A stretch of 64,000 nt of DNA from Tubulanus polymorphus (Eukaryota > Nemertea > Palaeonemertea > Tubulaniformes > Tubulanidae). Location of the stretch: NCBI RefSeq assembly GCF_964204645.1, contig NC_134028.1, positions 20,062,153 through 20,126,152 of the forward strand. The letters run 5' to 3'. The translations under genes and the position numbers were made by a program. The notes under the pieces were generated by a model. It did not search any database. It was given only the letters and a program-made list of their open reading frames with translations, and had not been told where the DNA came from. This document shows, piece by piece, positions 1-13,300 of the stretch (within the stretch, counting starts at the first letter, position 1; each line of letters opens with the position of its first letter).

Positions 1-3000
1 AGACAGTATGGTATCGAAGATTTACACTTGACAGTAAGAAATACGTATTAGTTCTCCTAATTCAGATGTTGATAGAATTTCATTTAGAAATGTTTTAATG
101 TATTAGTCAACGTATTACCGTAAATGCGCTAAGTTTCCCAGCGGTTTCGGCACTACCATAATGAACGAATTAACATCGCCTTTTTGAAGAACCTTCCTTT
201 TCTCATCCATTAAAACTCTGGGACCCGTATCACCATCTTCACCGGTCAATACAAACGATACTTGAGCTGTCGTACCTGAAAATATAAACACATGAGGACA
301 CGCAGGAAACACGTACGTAAGTCAGGTGATAGATCTAAGGAACTTTCAAAGGGAATACGAGTTGGATTTCGTTCACAATACCGGCTTCTTTCGCTTCTCC
401 TGTAGTTACGAGTATTTCATAAATGTATTTATCTCGGGGATCGTTATCCGGCAGCGGCGTGGAACCAGCCTATCGAAAAATAGGTATAATGATGTTAATA
501 CTATCCATTGATAATTCGTTAAAAAGCATTTTTACACAACATCATCTACAAATGTAAAACTATGCGTCAGTAACACAGTGAAGGGTTAGATACGACCATC
601 AAGGCCATGTTGTCTCAAATACTCAAATAACATTTTTAGAGATTTTGACAGACATTTTTAGGGTTTTGACTGTGCAACTATCGGTCCAGAACATATCTTG
701 TTATTGTAAATTTCTGAAACCTTACCCTTACGAGATCTTTTCTGTCGGCTTTAACAGCCCAGATCAGTAGAATTAAGTATAAACATAGTAGAGACACCAT
801 CGTACCGAACACCACTGGATTGTCGTTAGGATTGAGAAATCCGCCGCTAAAATCTATTTTCGGTAGAGGAATCGTAAAAGACGACCCGAACGTCGTCAAA
901 TGTGTGCATTTACACTGCGTGCTATCACTAGTAGTTAGGTCACCAACCTGTGGTAGAACATAGATACGATTAGCGCCAGAGATTTCAAACTACAGCCAAC
1001 CCCCGGTATACCGGCCACATCGGTTCAGAACGATTTTGACTATATGGAGAGTGAATGGCGGTATATCGGGGTGTTTTACAATGTATTTGTATTGAGATGT
1101 ACATTGGCGGTAGGTGGGGGCGGCGGTAAATGGGAGGGTTATTAAATTTGACTGGTGGCCAGCGCCTCGAGTCAAGAACGAAAGAATACTTCAAGTGGAT
1201 TTTACTCAAAACAAAGGAGGGCGGCCAGTCAAAACTAGATATTGATTATGACTAGGATCCAGAATGAATTTTGACCTCAGGGAGCTTCCTCAAAAATCGT
1301 ATTCCACGTCAGATGAAGTAAGAGGGGTTTCCAAGAGGATATTTTACCGTGCAGCCAGCATTCGACCATTCTTCGGTCTTTGTATTCCAGTACAAGCAAT
1401 CAGCAGTGAAAAATGATGCATTGTACATAGCCTCCTTGTAATCATCGACAGTTGCATTGGCAGGATCTGCAAACGAATCGTAGACGGTATCTTGAAGAAT
1501 TCGGAATAAATTTTCAAGAAATGCATGTTTGCGTCATAGAATCGGGCATCTAACCTATAGTTCCATTCAAAGCCTTGATGCCAACATAAACTGGTTTATC
1601 GGTTCTGCAAAAAAAGTCGTTCAGTATGATATGCAGGTTAAAATATCTGATTAAATCGAAAACTTACTCGCGCAAAGAATGACTTGAAATATTTTGGATT
1701 AAAACTGTTAAGCTTATGCAGAACAATCAAAACTTGGTGTCAATACATCGTTTACCCATTTAGAATGTTGTGGAACAAGCATGTATTCAGATCCCTTTCT
1801 GCTGCTGTAGAGCCATTCACATCAGTTTCAGCATGAAAGGGCAGCGTGCAGTTGAAATCATGTTTAGAAACAGTTGGACGTGAACCGACTTTGACGAAAA
1901 CGACGAATCTCGTTATATTCTCCGAAAGAACAAAACCACCAGGAGGATCTTTAACAAAATTGAGAAACAATTCAGAAATGTGTATTCACACGCTTACTAC
2001 GTGACCTGAAATGTTTAAGTCTAATGATATCGGTTGCACCATTGACAAAGTTCATGTTCTTCGATATCATAATCTTTCATCCATGAATTCAAATCAACGC
2101 TTTAAAAAAACTTTCGCTGACAACAACCGTAATTACAAATCAAGTTAACTCCGACCGTTCGTAGATTGTGTAGATGATGACAATAAAAAGGAGTGTGAGT
2201 ACCTTTCATCGGGGCTGTTGTAGTAACATTAATTTTTGGATTTATCGACGGAGTTGAATTTGTCAGTGAAGTCACAGTTGCAGATGTCCCAGTGACAATA
2301 GTTTTGGTATTGGTAATACCGGCAGTTGTTGCGCCGAAAGTGGTAACATTGGTTACATCAGTTACATTGAATGAAGTAGTGTCCAATGTCTGGTCTGGAG
2401 TCTTAAAAATCTTGGAATTTGGTAAAGTAGTTCGGGGAGTACTACTGGAAGTTGCAGCGCTCGGAGAAGTAACGCTGGAACTCGAGGATGTAACCGTATT
2501 TGAAGTCGTGCTATTTGAAATTGAAGACAACTTTGTAGTTGGGGCTTGCTGCGTGTTGTTGTTGGTAGTCGATTCTGTTGTGCCGTTGACGAGGTCCGTG
2601 GCGTTTTCACTTAATACAACTTTAATGCCGAGCGTTGCGTCAAGTGGTACCGTTATAGTATGGATCAGCATTTCCTCATTAGGCTTCGTCGATTCTACAA
2701 CACTTATATCTGGAATCTAAGTACATTCAAAAAAAAACATGATAAAGTGCAATATCTGATATTACTAATTAACATTATCAACAGTTTCTTTGCTACGATA
2801 TTTACGCCGTTTCTTTTCCTTTCGATAACTAGTACGATCGGGTCTGGCAGACCGCCAACGATCATCGGGTCACCGGTTTCATTTCTCATATCTAACGACA
2901 GTAGTCCTGACGTCACTTCCTTGGGTTTGGTTGCCGCGTTGTTACCGGTGTTGTTCGAAAACGTATAAATGTTTGAACTGATTGAAAGACACTTAAATAC

Positions 3001-4333
3001 GAAGAACACGAAAACGTGTTAACATACATTTTTGATATCCGACAAAATATAGGAGAAATTGTATACTTAGAGCTTTTGATGTTCCACTAATACGAACCTT
3101 TGACTCTACAAAGTAAGTCGTGTCATTCCCTTCTCCGACTATCAACGAAGGGTTAGGCAAATCTATTTTATCCTTCGAGTTTTTCCTGCCAGGCGTGATA
3201 GGTTCTAAATTGCAAAAAGAAACTCAATTAGTCGATTCAAATAGTAATAAATCGAACATTTTGATATTACGTACTTTTGGATAGCTCTCCAGAAAACCTC
3301 TTTTCCAGACTCATACTCATTGATGCCGTTGTCATAACGCTTGGCTCGTCGCCGGGAACTTTTCGTTGCATCACAATCATAACCATACAAGATTTAACTA
3401 ATGTGTCCAAATCCAGAATATACTGTTTAGCCTAAAACGATCATAACAACATAAACATGTCTATTCGAAAGTCGCGTCATGCAAAATATTAGTTGAACAA
3501 ACGATTGATTTTTATAACGGTATCTGTTTAGTCATTTGTGTATAAACCTCATATTGTCTTCTAACCCCTAGCAAAATGTTGGCCATACGTACATGTATAT
3601 CCTATTGTCTTGTAACCGAATTTGCATTATAGCCTTTTGAGGCTATATGTACTGGATAGTCAAAACGTGTGGCTTTATCTCACATTTAAACCTTCGCAGA
3701 AATTACATGCGTTTTTTTAGATGCGTTGGACTTTCGCGCTTTACCATCATCGTAAGAAATGAATCTTTGAACGACCGCGTTGGAAGGCTTATCGACGGCG
3801 TTCAACAGTGTCAATGAATACTTTTGACTCAGCCGTTAAAACAGTTAATTACATACCGTATTTACAACATCATCCAGTTTTAGCATTTCTTTCTGTAATT
3901 CAGCCGGAGACAAAGTTCTTGTTGGAGGAGTATTTTGTTGTTTACTATTCGGATTCAACATCGATTCATACATGGCAATTTCTTTTTGCGCATTTTTGCT
4001 GACCTCTCCAGCACCAATAGCCGCATTTCCTAAATTGAATAGACCCATTATACTAAGATAAATCTTCGAAACCTTAGATCAGAGAAAAGAAACAAAAGCC
4101 AATTAAGAACTTGAATTCGATCGCAGACCCGTGGCCCAAGAGCTGCTTCCACACTCGCAGTTCAAATTTGAATCAAGCATTAATTTTTGTCGTCGTATCA
4201 GAAATGATGATCATTTGGTTAATAGGGTCTGGTCGCTTGAAGCCAGTAGTAAACTGATATGAGTTTTACGTTTGAGTTGAATACAATCGGAAAGGAATAA
4301 TGTTCAGTATAGTTTATAGTGTACAATCTTAGA
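1..4333. repeat. Left copy of long direct repeat (period about 59.67 kb)
   Basis: This stretch matches 59668-64000 base for base, across exons and introns alike, with about 20 substitutions and two 1-base homopolymer length changes noticed by eye. The offset rises from 59667 to 59669. The match is unbroken to both window edges, so neither end of the duplication is visible. Confidence 0.97.
119..947 (-). CDS. PKD1: PKD1 copy A: GPS, TM1 and first PLAT exons
   Basis: Exons 732-947, 382-469 and 119-275. The first completes the GPS with CKCTHLTTFGS; in this family autoproteolysis occurs at the HL|T position, which is intact. A hydrophobic segment (VVFGTMVSLLCLYLILLIWAV) is TM1. The next exons begin the intracellular PLAT/LH2 domain (YIYEILVTTGEAKEAG, then GTTAQVSFVLTGEDG). 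The exon ends in phase 2 at 119. The following PLAT exon is not in the window for this copy but is present at 59473-59605 for copy B and joins in frame. Confidence 0.95.
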
Positions 4334-7300
4334 AATAACCTACCGACCACTTCCAGTAAAAACCTGCTAACGCTCTCAATGTCTTCGGCGGAACTTTCAA
4401 CTTGACCCGCGCGTTGAATTGACATATGACAGTAATCCGTCAGTATTGCGTAAAGCAATTCCTATTTGACATCAAAAGAAGATGGAAAACTTATAAGTAA
4501 ACTGGAACTGTTTTCTGTAGACCTTATTTAGTGACGCAAGCATAATGGGTATTAAAGGGGTTCACTGAATTTCGACCCGCGAGATTCTTTTTTCGATTAC
4601 TTTTACTCGCCAACCAACTTCTCTTGAAAATAAACTATATATATATAACCAAACTTGATGAAACCTTTCAGTGCGTCTACACCGCAGTGCGGGGTATAAA
4701 TCGATAATGGACTTTGTTAGTACGCCGCACTGGCTACCGCACTAGAAGGTATTGATTAGTCAGCACCGAAAGGGTTTCAATTAGATAAAATCGTTTCGTT
4801 ACAACTTACAATCGTTTTAATGGATAACTCGTCATGACGCGCTGTTACTACACCTAACGCTGAAGCTAGCTGGTTCAAAACGCCGATAGTAGGAGGCGTT
4901 ATTGCTGTATATTCGCCCACAACTAATTCACGATACTGAAAAATAAATCATGCGTCATCGGAGTGAGACCGATGCCAAATTTTTGGTATTTATCAAGTTG
5001 TCAGTTGGGACAAGTCCAAGAACATTTTCAAATCCTCGTCGGAGTTGTTAGTATCAGTCGTCCAAACCGTGCTCATTAATTGGGCTTAGATCAGCCCAGT
5101 AATGTCGGGTCAAATGTCAACCCCGAACAAAGGGTTTACTTGATTTGGTAGGACGGGATATGGTTACGGATGATACCGGTATTGAAATCCTCAATGGATT
5201 ACCACTGGATTACCTTTTCTCTCACTTTTTGTCTGGCAAGAAGGGATTCGTTCCTCGGTGGTATATTCGCTGCATCAAACGTTTGGTTCAGCGAATTCAA
5301 ATCTGTTTATGTAAAATAAACAAGAAACGAATAACAGATCTCCAATCCCTTATTATCAAAATGAATTTCATAATTCCAGTCGTATAAACGATATGAATGC
5401 TGCTAAAGATTCAACAGAAGAAAAACAAATGGCTCAAAACCTCCATATCCAACCGTGTCAATGTCGTGTTAGAATTTGAGGACACCCTAAAACTAATGCG
5501 ATCCGTTTAATATTTAATAGGCTTTATGTGCCATCGTGTAAAGAATGCTTACAATCGTTGAACTGTGCATCATCACTGGCCGCTTCGTTATTCAGATAGC
5601 CGCCGTATAATCCAATGAACTGAGCGAATCCTGCAAGATTAGCTGCCGCCAATTGATCCTGAATCTTCGCTTCAACCACTGACCACTTAGACAGAGTATT
5701 GGCGATAGTTTTAGGCGTAGGTGGCAGCACCTGTAAAAGTATTAGGTGGTTTATATTGCTGGACTTACGAAAGCGCGGCTTTAAGATTTAGAAAACAACG
5801 TTGAAGTGGAATATATAAGAATTGCTATAATGCAGACCATGCCCGTGCAATCACATGCTGTCTTAAATTGTTACTAAGACACAAGCTATACACACGACCA
5901 AGCCACGTCGTATAGCTATTTTAACTAAATTACTAAATAGTTTTAAAATCAATTAAATCCAAATATACATTTAAAATTGTTTTGCTTTTCCGGGATTTTC
6001 AATGGAACGAATGGCCAATCATGACGTACAATGAACGTGTGATGACGTCATGTACAAACGATCTGTTTTCACCAACAAATCAGGTTTTTTATTTCATAAA
6101 AATCACGACGTACTTTGACTGAAAGGAACATATCAGTAAGGGCACCCAGCCGGTCTAAACAACGCAATGTCACATTTAAGTGATAGTCATTAGACACTAA
6201 ACCTGTCGGTAACATTGAGGGTTTTTCCATCGTCGCGTTGTTGCCTGAAATTGAATTGAAAACCTAAGTAAAATTACACTCCGAAATTACAATCTTAAAA
6301 TCGTATGATAGATCTACAATACAATAACAGTCAGTATAATTGTCGGGATTGTAAATGATACTTGATTTTCAATTGTTTCTAATTCAAAAGAAAAATGTAT
6401 TTTCGTGATGATTGCTACGACGCAGCCATTATTTGACGTTTATATTGCTTGAACAATGTCGGTCATCAGCTTAAGTAACCACTGTCATTATATCAGAAGA
6501 ATCTTTTTCGTGGAAAAAGTGTTTTAAATATCATATCTCACCGTCGTAAATCCAAATGGGATCATCTGTAGGCTTTACCCTGTAAGCGATCTTGTACCGA
6601 AGTGGACCGTCCTGATCGCTACAATCCTTACTACAGAAAACGTTAAACTCTGTACCGATTGCCGTTCCTTCAGGCGGATCCACACCGCAAATCCCTTCCT
6701 TCGGAGTATCGTTTATCTCGAACGGCAGACTGGCCTTTCCTATCGATGCAAAGAAAAACTAACAGGATCCGTTTTGAAGTTATATCTGAGGTCAACTAAG
6801 TTATCAGTTAAGATTCTCATGTTTGGAGTTGAAAATGACGTATTAAACCTCGTATAAATTTCCAATCACATGAACCAAACGTCCGCCGACTAGTTTGCTA
6901 TCTCTTCCTAGGGCCTTCTAGACCGAAGATACTAGCGGTCCAAGATTTCAATACAGACACCATTTCAAAAGGGCACAAGCAGATGCAAAAAAGGAACATT
7001 TAGGCCCTAAGAGAAAGACGTAGCTCTCTTAAACTGATTTTGTTTTCTGATGAAGCTAGTGTGCAGTAGTGAATATCAGTATTTTGACGCTTCGGGAAAT
7101 TAAATATTGACAGAGTCATTCATTTGGAAACCATGATCATGCTGTTTTGGCGCCCTCTCATCATAGGTTATATGCCAGAAACTGACCTGAAGACAAAACC
7201 ACAAATATCCATTCAGCCAAGCCGAATTAAAGTAAGATAGACACGATGATTTTATACCTTTGATTTTCGGGTTTGCTGTCCTCCACGACTGCACTAATAG

Positions 7301-10300
7301 CGCGTATCTCGCATCTTGATCGGTTCTCAAATTGTTGAAATAGCCATCTACAGCTGGGTATATAGAAATGTAATCATGCGTGATACCAGTGGGCACTGAT
7401 TTCGCCCAATCGTTTAGCGCAATTGTTTGGAAAAGGATTGTGTGACCTTGGATTTTCACTTTTCTCAAAGTCCAGCTAAAATGCGATTTTTCATGTCAAC
7501 ATATATCCCACACGTATATGTACGTGAAAAATCCCACAATAATTCAGCCAAATATCTAAAGCGATTAGCAAAACTCCTTCCGAATTGGTTCAGACGTACT
7601 GATGATTGCGAATAGTCTTTAGCCCAAACGTTGCTCAAATTGAGGGAAATTGTCCATCGAATGGTGGATAATTGTATTTACGCGACGAGAGACTGAGGAC
7701 CACTCACTGGCGCCATCTATCACTAAACCTTCACGTGCGCTCGCAGCTGTTCAATAGCCAATCGGATACCTTGCGCCTTAGTCTCTGCAGAGCTGCGTCA
7801 TGATAGGTAGACGTGTTTTGAGCATTCGTTCTCGCGAAAATCCATCTTAGTCGTCGCATTTTACTTTGTTGGCGCCGACGAAGTAGGGGCCACTGTCATT
7901 TATCATGTGCGCTGTAACAACACAACTGTAATATACACTTCCATTCTAGAACTTATGACCTTTGGCTGAATTTATTATGGGATTTCTCCCGCATATTTAT
8001 CTTATACGGATGTTGTGTATCTTCACGCCTTATCCAGTTTGTTACCTATTACTTCGGATTATCTGGAAAACATCGAATGATTTGATTATCATTACCTATG
8101 ATTGGAGAAGGGTCGTATAAACTTACTCGAAACCGAAATCGCGAAGCCCCGGGAAATTTGTGATGGTCGTTCCTATTGAAAATCGGCTGCTGGGATTCAT
8201 TTTAGTTTGACAGTTCGTAACACATCTAAAAACAAAAACGATTACCAAAATTTACGCAAAGGTTTTGCAGAAATTACCGAAAATGTGTCTTGAAGTTTTT
8301 TTTTAGAAACGTCATCGATTCCGTATAGTTTACATGAGTGCTATCGAGGCCGTTTTTAGTTACTCGGAGTATGGATTTTTTTCAAAAAAGTGGGAGAACG
8401 AAGGGAAAAAATAAAAATGAGCTATTTTGGACGTTTTAAAACGGAAGGGAACGGAAAATCGTATTCAAAATAAAATTATTGTTTGAGTATTTTCCACATA
8501 AAACCTCGGAAGGACTGCATAAAATAAGCAAAAAGTTGTATTGAATTTGAATCAAATGTCGGAAGAAATAAATTTTTTCAAATCACGAGATCTAGAAATT
8601 AAGATGAATATAACTTTAGTAGATATATAATTACAAAACAACAAATAGGATAAATTAAAGTATAATGAATTGAACAAAAGAAATCATGAATACGATGAAT
8701 TCGTAACTTGTGAAAGTTACTAGATTTAAAATCGAGGCTGATATGATGAAGCAATTATTTTGTTATTGAAAAAAAAATTAAAAAAAAAACCCTTGTAATG
8801 AAAGGTTTAAAGCCTATAAATGTTAGATTTAGCCGCGTACGCTTGGGGATCTACGGCGGACAAGGTAGACGTCCTACGAAGGGGACTTAACTGTATTCGT
8901 ACTACAAAGATAACACTTACATCATTTTGATGTCAGGTGGGTCACCGTTAACCACTGATACTGACTGCTCAAAATACGCTGCTCTCAGGCCGCCCCAAAA
9001 CGGGTCATATTTCAGTACCATGAGTTTCAACGTTAAGTTGAAAGCTTCGTTCCAGTTAGCGGTATCAACTACGAAGCTGGCCGTATCGATACGTTTGCCT
9101 TTTGCGTCATACATTAAACCTGCAGTTGTAAAAAGGGAATTCTAACTGTTCGTAGATAAGATACCAGTTCCATCGGTTTTCAAGGGTCGAAAGGACCAAA
9201 CACACTAGATGTTATGGCCAGGATGGATTTTTAGAGAGAATTCGTTTTTTGTTGTTGTTTTGGTGCGGGCGCCAAAACGGAGAACGGATTTCTTAAAAGG
9301 AAATTCGTCGTTTCTGCAGTTTTCATTATGAATTACAGTACACATTCATTCATTATGTACATACATTTTATATGTTCTAGATTCAATTCCTACCTGGATA
9401 TTGTATTTCATCTGCGTATTTGACACATCCGACGGTGGTGAGTGGTCTACTGGACTGGCTGGCGCTGGCCGCATCTAATAACGGAGTCAAATCCCCTGGA
9501 TTACACAACCTCCCTTCACTCATCACGTTAAAATACTGGTCATATGTGGCGAAAGTTTCGCAGTATTTTTTGCAATACCAATCGAATTTCAACTTCGACA
9601 TGTCTCTATCCGGATCGTCGGGATCGTAGGTAGAATCACCGACGGACACCGTCACGTTAGCGAACCATTTCATAGTTGTCTCGTAGCCGCCTTTGATGTT
9701 GACGACTAACGGCGTTCTTATTACGAAAATGTCACCAGACACAACCTTGAAAATACCCTGCTCTTCGTGCATGGATACGTTCAATTCCAGCCGATAGTTC
9801 CCGTACGAGAAAAACCGAGGCGCGAAGTAAATCATACGCAAACTAGAAGACGATAGTACAGTACCGTTCAACTCGTCTTCGGTCATCTCGACGAACTCGC
9901 CGTTTTCCTGTTTGAAAATGGTCCAAGTGTAATTGGCGATTTTCGACGAAGTACAATTCAGAATCGGGACGGAATTTACGACGAGACTCTCCGATCGTAG
10001 CACGCCGAAGGCGCCTGGGTATCTTCGATAGTCCCCACAGTCAGGATATCGCATGTTCGCGCATACGTCCGGGATTTGAAGAGTGACATTCGGGGGATAA
10101 CACGGCCCGCGGGTAACTACTAACGGGATCGGTAAAGTCCGACGACTAACGACGTTTACCGCGTCCAGTATAACGGAATAAAAAGCGGCCGTCATCATTT
10201 TCATTTTCGGCAACTGTATACCATTGCTATATTGACTGCGTTCATTGGCAGTGAAGAATTTCTTGCAATCAGGCGCTATAGCGGCTATTTTTGAACCGTG

Positions 10301-13300
10301 TTCGCCGCTTTGACAGGATGCGGCGTCGCCGTACATGTACTCCCGACAAGGCGTAGCAATTTTGAAATCTATATAATAGCAAGCTCCTTCGGCGTTATTT
10401 CCTAGTTTCAATGTCGCTGATATACTCGTATTCCTGATAACGATTGGGTCCACGATTAGATTAATATCGCCCACGGGATATCTCAGTTCGATGGTTTGCA
10501 CCGGTGCCGTGGCAGCATTCAATACGTTTGAGGCCGAGAGCTCCACCGCGATCGTCTGCGGAGTGTTGAACACGTGTTCACTCGATGTTAGATTATTGTA
10601 GATGACGGCGTTGGTTTTTGCGCCGAATTTCCACGTTAAATGCATGTGCGAGCCCCAGTCGCGCGTGGCAACGCCATAGATTCCATAACTAGTCGGGTAG
10701 GCATTCGGTTTACCGTTTAACATCCAGCCACCGCGCAACTTGTCCGATCCAGGTATATAGGGATCGAGATACATGATCTTAAAGCCTAAGTTCACAATTT
10801 TTGCATATATGTTGGCCGTAATATTCAAAGATTTCTGCGAGACAGCGTTGGTGAGGTTTGCCCGAACTTGAAATGGATTACCGTTTTTATAAACGTGTGG
10901 AATTTCTATCAAAACGCATCCACCAGCTACTGTGCACAATGAAGGGCTTAAACTCCTTCTTTTCCTTCGACCGAGCGCGGCGTTTTGGCCGATCAATTCC
11001 GTTACATTTTCGCCGTCACCGAAATCAATCGCGCACGTTGAATTAGTCGGGAAAGGTTTATTTTCTGCCAGTTTCACTTGGAATTTTGCGTTGTAGGTGG
11101 CGCCTTGGGGTATTTCCTGGATCGGGGCGTTAGTTGTTGTAATGAAATGCAACCCCACGTGATCGATTGGGATTTGAATAACCATCGGGATGTTGTTCGT
11201 CGTTGATAACACACTGACGCTGTTTACCGCCGTCACGTTGACGAGAAACTGGCCATCCGTTTGAAAAGCGTGTTGCACTTGCTTGAGTTTGCCGACTTCG
11301 GCGTCAACCGTTTCGTTCAATCCGTCTTGAAATTCGAAAATCAATTTTACCCGTGATCCTCCCATAACCGTCGCTCCAAACTTGAGGTTTTTACCGATTT
11401 TGGCGATATTAACTCCAAAATAGGCGGATTTGACGCTGTCTATCTTTATATCCGCCTCGACTCGATGTGTGTAGTTGAGGAAACTAACTAGATTGGAAAT
11501 ATTCACGTGCACCAGGTAAGTTCCTGGCTCGTTAATGGTGAAGTTGATTCGACGGTCGTCGAGGGTGAAAGGTCCGTTGTCTGTTAGATTATAATCGTCT
11601 ACCCAAATTGCGAACATAGGATCCGTTGGGAACGGGATTCCAGCAGCAGCAATGAAGTTCGTCCCTACCATTCCTAAAATGGATGGGTGCAAATGTCACC
11701 GTCAGATTCGTTAAGTTTCGTAAGATAGATACAATTGGAAAAAAACGGTCAACATTCCATAATTGGTTTGCACGAATTAGCAGTTTTGATACACTTCATT
11801 TAGATAGAAAATTTTTAAAAACACAAATCAATTCGGCTGAAACATTTACCTTTTAGAGGTATCAGCAAGTCAGTTTTTTTATCACGTTGCAAAACGAGCG
11901 GCGAATTCGACGAGAAATTGATCGCTCTCACCGGATGTTGGACGAGAACCGCGAATTCCCTGAACACGCTTCCGAGCGGATTTTTCAGCGTAGCTTTGAT
12001 CGTAAAGTTGCCCGGATTAGAAAATCGATGCAACGTAGAGACGGTCGTATTGTCGCTAGATTGGAACCAGTCGTTTACCGACGGCGTCCCGTCTCCAAAC
12101 TCGTATTGTGCAGTTACCCGGGTGGCTGTTACCGGCGCTACGGTAACATTCACATCCTCGGCCGTCGGAGCGAACGAACGGTCCACCGAAAGGACCTCCG
12201 TGTCCGTGAAAGGCACGTCGACTTCTATCATCGAAACGGCTGTTGAAACACTTATATCGTTGTAGACGGTCAAATTAAGTGTATAGTTGTGGACGTTTTT
12301 CTGGCCCGGAATAACGATTTTTCCTTTGATGGTCGGCGTTGTTCGCAACAACGAAACATCGGCTATTGAAACGCCGTCGATAGTGGCGTTCAATATCAAT
12401 TCTGTCCCAGTCTTTGTCGTGAAAGTCAGCGTTCTCGACGTATCAACAGCCACGTATACTGGCGATTCCATCGTCAGTTTTCCAACAGGTGCCTGTACAT
12501 ATGCGGTGAAGTTTGCCACTTGCCAGCTGACCATGTTAGTCGCGTTTACCACTACAGTTCTGCTGCCAGGTGTTGCGTATGTATAAACCAGTGTTCCGCC
12601 CATTCCTATGATACATTGAGATATTACATATCATAATCCAGGAGCCCAGATCACTTTAGTAAGACGTTCGAATGCAACTGGTAGTGATGGGTGCCTATGA
12701 AAATTTTGTTTTAATCAGTTTTTACCCCTTGTTTGGCGGGTCCCATGAGGTAAATACAGGAGTCATGAAATGCCAGACTCTGGTTTTTACCAATGGATCT
12801 TTGAAAGATTTGCCATGTACAATGGTTTCGGTCATTGGTAACCAGTTCGTCTATACGCTAAATGTTCTGCTGGGCTCCCGGACTGTTAACGCAAAGATGA
12901 TTTGCTGATTCCGAGATCCGAGATCGAATCAAGCATTATCGTTTTGTAATTAATAATATCTTCATTGTCGGAGAGCCTATTAACTAATAAATTTATGATA
13001 TCTACCGTTATGACTTTGTTGCGATTCTTTAGTTCCAGGTTTGATCCTAACCGTTTTATCAGCTTCCATCGTCATTACGTATTCAACATCAGTACCTATA
13101 TTTTGCCGAGCACAGATTGAGCACTCATTCCTTGATGTACTTAATTAAGATTTCAGGGATTTTTCACAAGAGATAAGTCAATAGTATATACCTTGAGAAA
13201 TGTACCAGGCTACCTCAACGGAGTCGCCCAATTTGATGAATTGTTTACTTGCATTCACCGTCAACTGCAGAACCTCGTCTTGAATTATGATTTGTTTCTG

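Noticed and set aside
2292-2720. 142-codon plus-strand frame (and its copy at 61960-62388)
   Set aside because: It is the antisense shadow of the Ser/Thr-rich GAIN exon; its Val/Leu richness follows from complementing Thr/Ser/Asn codons.
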